DNA of 12,120 nucleotides from the NCBI GenBank assembly GCA_007123575.1, contig SKKV01000184.1, positions 1-12,120 of the forward strand. The letters are read 5' to 3'. This DNA is from Wenzhouxiangella sp. (GTDB lineage: Bacteria > Pseudomonadota > Gammaproteobacteria > Xanthomonadales > Wenzhouxiangellaceae). The notes beneath the pieces were generated by a model. It was not told the DNA's origin and did no database searches. It was given only the letters and a program-made list of their open reading frames with translations. Below, in pieces: positions 6,683 to 12,120 of the stretch; positions within the stretch are counted from its first letter, which is position 1; every line of letters starts with the position of its first letter. Position numbers and translations under genes: made by a program.

Positions 6683-8291
6683 TTTCAAAGCTGTCGTGCT
6701 CGGCTGGCTGGCAGCGCTGATGGTTGCCACGCTGCTGCTAACGGTTCATTCCGGGGCCAGGGCAGCCGAAGTTCAGCCAATACCGCGGATCAATCTGGAC
6801 AACCTGGATGCCAGCGTGCGCGATGCACTGCAGGCGGCGATCCAGGAGTTCGAGCGCTTTTCCGCGCAAACGGATGATCCTGACAGCCTCGGCCGGGCCT
6901 ACGGCGTACTCGGGCGCTGGTTTCATGCTCACGGCCAGATTGAACCGGCACTGGTCAGCTATCGCAACGCCCTGGCGCTGGCTGGAGACGATCCCGACTG
7001 GCTCTATCTGGTCGGCATACTGAAGCAGGGGCAGGGTCAGTTCGATCAGGCCCGGACCTACTTCTCGCGCTCACTCGAGCGCAATCCCCTGTACGTACCG
7101 GCCCTGATCCGGCGGGCCCGGATCAATCTTGATGCCGGCGACCTGGAGGCGGCCGAGCAAGACCTGGAGCAGGCCTTGATCGTGCGACCCGTGTCGGCCG
7201 CGGCCATCGCCGAAATGGGCCGCCTGGCCCTGGAGCAAGGTGATGCCGGCCAGGCCGTGCAGCGCCTGACGCGAGCACTGGAGCTTGATCCGGGCGCCAA
7301 CCAGCTGCATGCACCGCTGGCAATCGCCTATCGCAACCTTGGCAACATGGACAAGGCCAGTGAACATCGCGAGCGCAGTGGCTCAATAGCACCGGCCATC
7401 GCCGATCCCGTGCTGGCCGAAGTTCGTGCTTTGTCGCGCAGCTCACAGCTGTATTTTGAAAGCGGCATCGAGGCAGTCAATCGCGGCAATGTCGAACAGG
7501 GGCTTGAGCTGTTGCGCCGTGCCGTTGAGCTGAATCCCGAGGATGATCACTATCTCGAAGTGCTGGCCCGGCAGCTCTTTGAAGCATCGGAATACGAGCA
7601 GGCGGAAGCGCATTTCGAGCAGCTACTTGAGCTGGATCCGGACAAGGCCGTCGCGCACTACTACCTTGGCCGCATTGCGATGCTGGATGGCAGAGGGGCT
7701 GAAGCCCAGGGCCGTTTCGAGCAGGCGCTGATGATCGTGCCCGATAATGGGAACCTGGAAAACTGGCGGGCACGGTCGCTGATGGCGCAAGGCGATTTCG
7801 ATCGCGCGGCTGACCATTACCGGGCGCTGGCCGCTGCCCGGACCGGAGAAGATCGGGTCTACGCGCTTTACTGGCAGGGCATGGCCCTGATCGGGGCTGG
7901 TCATTGCGGCGCAGCAACCGGGCCGCTGGAATCTGCCCTGCGTGAGTCGGAGCAGCTGCATGGCTGGGCGTTGCTGGCCCTGGCCCGGGTCCATGCAGCC
8001 TGCCCGGAGTACGGCCAGGCCGACCCAGAACAGGCCCTGGCCTGGGCCGCGCGCCTGTACGACATCAACCACGGGGTTGAAACCGCCGCCACCATGGCGA
8101 TGGTGTACGCGGCCCTCGGCGATTTTGAGGAAGCCATCGGGCTGCAAGCCGAGGCCTTGTTTGCGGCCACCGGACAGGAGCATACCGAGACCTGGTCGGA
8201 GCTCAACCGGAACATGGCCAGGTACCGGGAAGACGAGCCGGCGCCGCGCCCCTATTCCCCTGACGACCCTGTCTTCACTGGCCAGCGCTGA
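6672..8291 (+). CDS. Exported TPR-repeat protein
   Basis: 539 residues from the chosen ATG. That start has the better ribosome site and gives a clean Sec signal peptide: hydrophobic segment ~8-24, AxA site in SGARAAE near residue 31. No lipobox, so periplasmic or secreted; an uncleaved N-terminal anchor is possible. From about residue 67 to 500 the protein is almost entirely TPR-like helix pairs, for example GQFDQARTYFSRSLERNPL, DLEAAEQDLEQALIVRP, DAGQAVQRLTRALELDPG and EYEQAEAHFEQLLELDPDK. The tail (~515-539) is proline- and acid-rich and probably disordered. No catalytic domain is visible, so it is presumably a protein-binding scaffold, plausibly for the two propeller proteins encoded just upstream. 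An alternative start at 6639 would lengthen the overlap with the upstream gene to 44 bp. Confidence 0.9.
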   Translation: MTSNFKAVVLGWLAALMVATLLLTVHSGARAAEVQPIPRINLDNLDASVRDALQAAIQEFERFSAQTDDPDSLGRAYGVLGRWFHAHGQIEPALVSYRNALALAGDDPDWLYLVGILKQGQGQFDQARTYFSRSLERNPLYVPALIRRARINLDAGDLEAAEQDLEQALIVRPVSAAAIAEMGRLALEQGDAGQAVQRLTRALELDPGANQLHAPLAIAYRNLGNMDKASEHRERSGSIAPAIADPVLAEVRALSRSSQLYFESGIEAVNRGNVEQGLELLRRAVELNPEDDHYLEVLARQLFEASEYEQAEAHFEQLLELDPDKAVAHYYLGRIAMLDGRGAEAQGRFEQALMIVPDNGNLENWRARSLMAQGDFDRAADHYRALAAARTGEDRVYALYWQGMALIGAGHCGAATGPLESALRESEQLHGWALLALARVHAACPEYGQADPEQALAWAARLYDINHGVETAATMAMVYAALGDFEEAIGLQAEALFAATGQEHTETWSELNRNMARYREDEPAPRPYSPDDPVFTGQR

Positions 8292-8304
8292 GCACAACTG
8301 AATC

Positions 8305-8311
8305 GAAGAGG
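8305..8311 (+). promoter_or_regulatory. Ribosome binding site supporting a CTG start
   Basis: GAAGAGG lies 5 bases before CTG at 8317, a normal spacing. The first canonical start, GTG at 8359, has no such site in range; the nearest purine run, AAAGGA at 8331-8336, is 22 bases away. Confidence 0.45.
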
Positions 8312-8316
8312 TCGTT

Positions 8317-9528
8317 CTGACTACGTCATCAAAGGATTCCGGCCGCCGTCATATCGCGGTGGTCAGCACATCGCGGGCCGACTACGGCCATCTCTACTGG
8401 GTGTTGCGTGAACTTCAGCGGCATCCGGGCATTCGCCTGAGCATCTTGCCGATGGCAGCCCACCTGGCACCGCGATTCGGTCGCACGGTGCAAGAGTTTT
8501 CAGCCGACGGTTTCGACGTTGAGCAGCCGCTGGAGTGTCTGCTCGATTCCGACACTGACCTGGGCATGGCCAAGACCATCGGTCTCGGGGTGCTTGGCAT
8601 GGCCGAACGGCTGGCCGCCCTCCGGCCCGACCTGCTGCTGTTGATTGCCGACCGTTACGAAATGCTGGCGCCCGCCTCGGCCGCGCTTGCCCTGCGCATC
8701 CCGATTGCCCATATCGAGGGCGGTGAAATCAGCGAGGGGGCGATCGATGATGCCGTTCGCAATGCGCTGACCAAGATGTCGCACCTGCATTTCGTATCGA
8801 CCGAGCTGGCACGGCGGCGGGTGCTGGCGATGGGGGAAGAGGCATGGCGCGTTACCCGTGCCGGGGCGCCGTCGCTGGATCATTTCCAGCGCAGCGCCCT
8901 GCCGCAAGGCGAAAAGCTTGAAGCAGCCCTGGGCAGGCCGCTGCCGGCATCACCCTGGCTGGTGTCGATCCACCCGACCACGCTGGCCGCGGATCCGACG
9001 GCCGACGCCCGGGCCTTGTTTGGCGCGCTTGATGGCTGCAACGAACCCATCGTCATCAGTTTTCCCAACGCCGATGCCGGCTACCAGGAGATCATCGAAC
9101 TGGCCACCGATTTCTGTCGCCATCACGCGCAGGCCAGCCTGCACGTCAATCTCGGCATCTTCAATTACCTCGGCCTGCTCAAGCAGGCGGCCTTGATGGT
9201 GGGGAACTCCAGCAGCGGCATCATGGAAAGCCCATCGTTGGCCATGCCATGCGTCAACGTCGGCATGCGCCAGCAAGGCCGTGAACGAGCGCCCAATATC
9301 ATCGATGCGCCGGGCCAGGTCGAGGCTATCCGGGCAGCGATCGAGCAGGCGAAGAAACCGGTGTTTCGAGACTCACTGGCCGGCATGACCAACCCCTACG
9401 GCGATGGCCAGGCCGGCCAGCGAATCGCCAAGATCTTGTCTGATTGTCCACTGGGCCCTGACTTGCTGATCAAGCGTGCCTTGCCGCTAAACGCCAACGC
9501 CGATGCGTTTGTCCAGCAACCCGATTGA
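8317..9528 (+). CDS. neuC: UDP-N-acetylglucosamine 2-epimerase, hydrolysing (NeuC type), probable CTG start
   Basis: Cytoplasmic enzyme of the NeuC/WecB-like GT-B epimerase fold. It should convert UDP-GlcNAc (or a diacetamido relative) to free ManNAc (or relative) plus UDP, the first step toward sialic- or legionaminic-type sugars. Numbered from the CTG (403 residues), visible motifs are STSRADYGHLYW near 16-27, DRYE at 112-115, HIEGGE at 132-137 followed by EGAIDDAVRNALTKMSHLHF, SIHPTT in the second half, and GNSSSGIMES near 296-305; NSSSG and HIEGGE are typical of the hydrolysing enzymes. GTG at 8359 is the first canonical start but would begin inside the first beta strand (HIAVVSTSRADYG), and an in-frame stop at 8299 excludes anything further upstream. 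CTG at 8317 with its ribosome site gives a natural N-terminus. No neuB or neuA partner lies in the window, so the end product is open. Confidence 0.88.
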   Translation: MTTSSKDSGRRHIAVVSTSRADYGHLYWVLRELQRHPGIRLSILPMAAHLAPRFGRTVQEFSADGFDVEQPLECLLDSDTDLGMAKTIGLGVLGMAERLAALRPDLLLLIADRYEMLAPASAALALRIPIAHIEGGEISEGAIDDAVRNALTKMSHLHFVSTELARRRVLAMGEEAWRVTRAGAPSLDHFQRSALPQGEKLEAALGRPLPASPWLVSIHPTTLAADPTADARALFGALDGCNEPIVISFPNADAGYQEIIELATDFCRHHAQASLHVNLGIFNYLGLLKQAALMVGNSSSGIMESPSLAMPCVNVGMRQQGRERAPNIIDAPGQVEAIRAAIEQAKKPVFRDSLAGMTNPYGDGQAGQRIAKILSDCPLGPDLLIKRALPLNANADAFVQQPD

Positions 9529-9630
9529 CCGGATTTGGTCCATGCTGACGCGACTGCTGATATCAAGGTTTTGCCTTTACCAATCATTCACTACAGTGCC
9601 AGCTACTGCAGTTAGCATAGAGGCTGGCTT
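9529..9630 (+). promoter_or_regulatory. Spacer before tamA with possible promoter
   Basis: This is the only gap over 100 bp within the gene block, and it is AT-richer than its surroundings. TTGCCT (9571-9576) and TACAGT (9592-9597) are a weak sigma-70-like pair with a short 15-bp spacer. No terminator hairpin was seen after the epimerase gene, so read-through into tamA is also possible. AGAGG at 9619-9623 is the ribosome site, 7 bases before the GTG. Confidence 0.3.
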
Positions 9631-11553
9631 GTGGTGCCCGTTTTCCATTTGACTCGTTATCTACTGATCGTCCTGCTGTTGGCCGCAAGCGCCGTGGTGC
9701 GAGCCGGCCCCGTGGTCGTCGACATCAGCGGTGTCGACGGCGAGATGCTGGCCAATGTGCGGGCCCATCTCGGGCTGGTAAGGGCCGAGCGGCTGGAGGA
9801 TGTGTCGCAGTGGCGGCTGCGCCAGTTTGCCAATGATGCGCGCGGCGAGATTCGCGAGGCGCTGCGACCGTTCGGCTATTACCGGCCGCGCATCGAGGTC
9901 CGTCTGGACGAACCGGAGCGCGAAGGGCGGCCCTGGCGAGCACGGATTCGAATCGAGCCAGGCCAGCCGACACGTATCGATCAGGTCATCATCGAGTTTC
10001 AAGGCGACGGTCAGGACGATGCAGAACTGCTGGAATGGCGCGAGGAATGGCCGCTGCCGTCGGGCAGCGTGCTGCGACATGCGCAATACGAAAGTGCCTG
10101 GCGCGAGCTCGACAGCCTGGCCCGCGCCCGCGGCTATTTCGAGGCCAGCTTTCGCGAACGCCGCGTGACGGTTGACCCGGATCGCGGCACGGCCGAGGTC
10201 AGGATTCGCTTCGACACCGGCCCGCGCTATCGATTCGGCAGCTACGAGGCGCCGGAATCCATCTTCGCCGAGCGCCTGATGAATCGCCTGACCATCATCG
10301 AACCCGGCGAACCGTTTACCAGCGCGCGTCTGGACGAGCAGCGCGAAACCCTGGTCCGGTCAGGGCTGTTCTCGCGCGTGATCGTTGAAGAGCAGCGCGA
10401 CCGCGACGATGATCGCGTGGATCTCCTCTATCGGCTTGAGCCGCGGCCGCCGAACTCGTACAGGGTTACTGCCGGCGTCGGCACCGACACCGGTGCCCGG
10501 GTGCAGCTTGGCTGGCAGCGGCACTACCTTTCATCGCGCGGCAATCGCCTGGACTCCGGCTTCGGCGCCCAGCAGCGCAACAGCGAATACGTGTTGCGCA
10601 GCGAATACCAGCATCCGCGTGGCAGCAAGCCGTCGGATTTCCTCACCCTGGGCGGTGTGCTCCGGCGCGAACAGGACAACTTCCGCTTCAATGACGAAGA
10701 CCGGCGCGAGGCGATTTTCGATTCCTACAGCGGCCGCCGCGAGCAGGCCGAGCTGACCATCGGCCGCCTGCAGGAACGACGCCCATTCGGCTTCTGGAGT
10801 GCACGTATCAAGGAACGGATCGGGCTTTCCTTCCTCAACGAATCCTTCGACGCCTTCCGCGAGGCCAGCTTCAGCGAAGAAAATGAAGCCTTGCTGGAGA
10901 GTAACCCTGATCTGGTCGAATTTCTTCAGACCACCACCAACACCCTGGCCCTGGGCGCGCGCTGGCGCTTGCACAACACCAGCGGCAGCGGCTTTTTCGC
11001 CCAGGGACAGATCGTCGAGGCCCGGGTTCTGGCCGCCCATGAGTCGGTGGGATCGGATGTCAGCTTTGCCCAAGCTTACTTGAGCGGCCGCTGGCATCAG
11101 ATTTTTGGAGATCGACACAAGCTGCTGCTGAGCGGAGAAATCGGCTTTACCGATGCCGCTACCGAAACTATCGAGCTTGGCCTGGATGACCGCACGCTGA
11201 CCCTGAGTATCACCGAGTTGCCCGAGCGCTACCGCTTCAAGACCGGTGGTGACCGGACCGTGCGTGGCTACGCTTTTGAAACCCTCAGCACCAACCGCAA
11301 CGGCGGCAATCACATTCTCACTGCCTCGTTGGAATACGAGTACCGGGTCGGGCGGGACTGGACCCTGGCGGCTTTCTACGATATGGGCAATGCCTTCAAC
11401 GACTGGAATCAGCGCAAACTAAAGCGTGGCGTCGGTGTCGGATTCCGCTGGTACACGATCATCGGCCCGATCCAGGTCGACGTCGCCCAGGCCCTGGATG
11501 ACATAGACAAGCCCTGGCGATTGCACTTTTCCATCGGGACCCGCCTACTGTGA
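9631..11553 (+). CDS. tamA: TamA, outer-membrane Omp85-family assembly protein
   Basis: 640 residues, somewhat longer than the E. coli protein (~577). TamA sits in the outer membrane and, with TamB, helps assemble autotransporters and other outer-membrane parts. The GTG start has AGAGG 7 bases upstream and yields a Sec signal peptide (core ~10-21, cleavage near VVRA, residue 25). Three POTRA domains follow at about 27-95, 100-198 and 200-272. The third contains EPGEPFTSARLDEQRETLVRS, a typical POTRA helix region. The rest is the beta barrel of alternating-pattern strands. VRGY at 544-547, preceded by FKTGGDRT, is the conserved Omp85 L6-loop motif, and the C-terminus LHFSIGTRLL is the closing strand. 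The stop overlaps the tamB start. Confidence 0.93.
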   Translation: MVPVFHLTRYLLIVLLLAASAVVRAGPVVVDISGVDGEMLANVRAHLGLVRAERLEDVSQWRLRQFANDARGEIREALRPFGYYRPRIEVRLDEPEREGRPWRARIRIEPGQPTRIDQVIIEFQGDGQDDAELLEWREEWPLPSGSVLRHAQYESAWRELDSLARARGYFEASFRERRVTVDPDRGTAEVRIRFDTGPRYRFGSYEAPESIFAERLMNRLTIIEPGEPFTSARLDEQRETLVRSGLFSRVIVEEQRDRDDDRVDLLYRLEPRPPNSYRVTAGVGTDTGARVQLGWQRHYLSSRGNRLDSGFGAQQRNSEYVLRSEYQHPRGSKPSDFLTLGGVLRREQDNFRFNDEDRREAIFDSYSGRREQAELTIGRLQERRPFGFWSARIKERIGLSFLNESFDAFREASFSEENEALLESNPDLVEFLQTTTNTLALGARWRLHNTSGSGFFAQGQIVEARVLAAHESVGSDVSFAQAYLSGRWHQIFGDRHKLLLSGEIGFTDAATETIELGLDDRTLTLSITELPERYRFKTGGDRTVRGYAFETLSTNRNGGNHILTASLEYEYRVGRDWTLAAFYDMGNAFNDWNQRKLKRGVGVGFRWYTIIGPIQVDVAQALDDIDKPWRLHFSIGTRLL

Positions 11554-12120
11554 AAAAACTGCTGCTGATCACCGCGATTGTTGTTGCTTTCCTGGTCGTC
11601 CTGCTGTCCTCGACATGGTGGTGGCTGACATCCACCCGTTCGGGCGCCCAATGGGGCCTGGAGCGGGCGCAGGGCCAGCTCGAGCTGCTGGCGTGGTCCA
11701 GCCTGGAAGGCAGCCTGCGCCGCGGCCTGGTTGCGCGCGATGTGGTCCTGGAGCAGGCCGGTGCCCGGGTCACGGTTGAGCGCTTGGAGCTGGCCGCAGT
11801 CGTGCGCCTGCCGCCGGGTATTTCGGCCGAGGTTGACTGGGTGCGCGCTTTCGGTGTTGACGTTTACCTGCCCGAACCGGAACCCGATCCGCCCGAGCCC
11901 GAGCCGTTCACCCTGCCCGACCTGGCCAGCCCGGTGCCAGTGCGGGTGCGCGAGCTGCGGGTCGAGCGCCTGGCCATCCATCCTTATGCCGAGGAGCCCA
12001 CCGATCCGTTCGAAATCCAGCGCATTGAGCTGGCCGGTGAGTATCACCAGCGCCTGGACCTGGACGATCTGCGGGTTGCCATGGACGAATCGCGCCTGTC
12101 AGCCAGTGGTCACTGGCAGC
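11550..12120 (+). CDS. tamB: TamB, N-terminal part (runs off the window)
   Basis: An open frame from GTG at 11550 continues without a stop to the end of the window (190 codons plus one base), so the gene is cut by the window. It begins VKKLLLITAIVVAFLVVLL, an uncleaved signal anchor, as in TamB, which is held in the inner membrane and spans the periplasm as a beta-taco bridge to TamA. The next segment (RSGAQWGLERAQ, then SLEGSLRRGLVARDVVLEQAGARVTVERLEL) matches the family pattern at the same place. A Pro/Glu stretch, LPEPEPDPPEPEPF (107-120), precedes the next strand-rich part. The GTGA overlap with tamA is a usual coupling for this pair. Full-length family members exceed 1000 residues. Confidence 0.9.
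   Translation, partial: MKKLLLITAIVVAFLVVLLSSTWWWLTSTRSGAQWGLERAQGQLELLAWSSLEGSLRRGLVARDVVLEQAGARVTVERLELAAVVRLPPGISAEVDWVRAFGVDVYLPEPEPDPPEPEPFTLPDLASPVPVRVRELRVERLAIHPYAEEPTDPFEIQRIELAGEYHQRLDLDDLRVAMDESRLSASGHWQ

Noticed and set aside
11524..11553. TamA ending in Leu rather than the Phe common in outer-membrane barrels
   Set aside because: As I recall, TamA proteins, including that of E. coli, also end without a terminal Phe, so this is probably ordinary for the family.
11868..11909. Pro/Glu-rich run in TamB as an unusual insertion
   Set aside because: I recall similar proline- and acid-rich linkers at this place in other TamB proteins, so it does not stand out.

Overview
The window looks like chromosomal DNA from a high-GC Gram-negative bacterium, most likely a gammaproteobacterium. 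The grounds are a complete tamA followed by the start of tamB, an outer-membrane-type lipoprotein, Sec signal peptides and GTAG-headed REP-like hairpins. The mix recalls Xanthomonadales/Chromatiales relatives such as Wenzhouxiangella, but that placement is inference from memory, not from a search.

Region 1 (1-636) has no credible gene. Its first 517 bases are a REP/BIME-like array. A 289-bp unit is present as one full and one partial copy, and inside it short GTAG-headed hairpins occur as 34-bp direct repeats and in inverted orientation. Bases 518-636 are a plain leader for the first gene.

Region 2 (637-9528) is a tightly packed five-gene run on the + strand that reads as one transcription unit. 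It encodes a cytoplasmic nitrilase-superfamily amidohydrolase, a 1109-residue lipoprotein (TPR + FG-GAP/VCBS propeller + ASPIC/UnbV-like domain + a long uncharacterised C-terminal module), a secreted CRTAC1-type seven-blade propeller with a C-terminal ASPIC/UnbV domain, an exported TPR protein, and a NeuC-type UDP-GlcNAc 2-epimerase. Junctions are ATGA overlap, TAATG overlap, 11-bp overlap and a 25-bp gap. The epimerase most likely starts at a non-canonical CTG codon.

Region 3 (9529-12120) holds a 102-bp spacer with a possible promoter, then tamA and the first 190 codons of tamB, coupled through a GTGA overlap. TamA (Omp85 outer-membrane barrel) and TamB (inner-membrane-anchored bridge) form the translocation and assembly module.

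Three of the five operon products carry export signals and are built from protein- or ligand-binding repeats (TPR, Ca-binding propeller blades). The two enzymes are cytoplasmic and could make or remodel a small molecule or sugar. A surface or periplasmic binding assembly linked to a modified amino sugar is a reasonable hypothesis, but nothing in the sequence identifies the substrate. This cassette and the non-AUG start are the items most worth following up.
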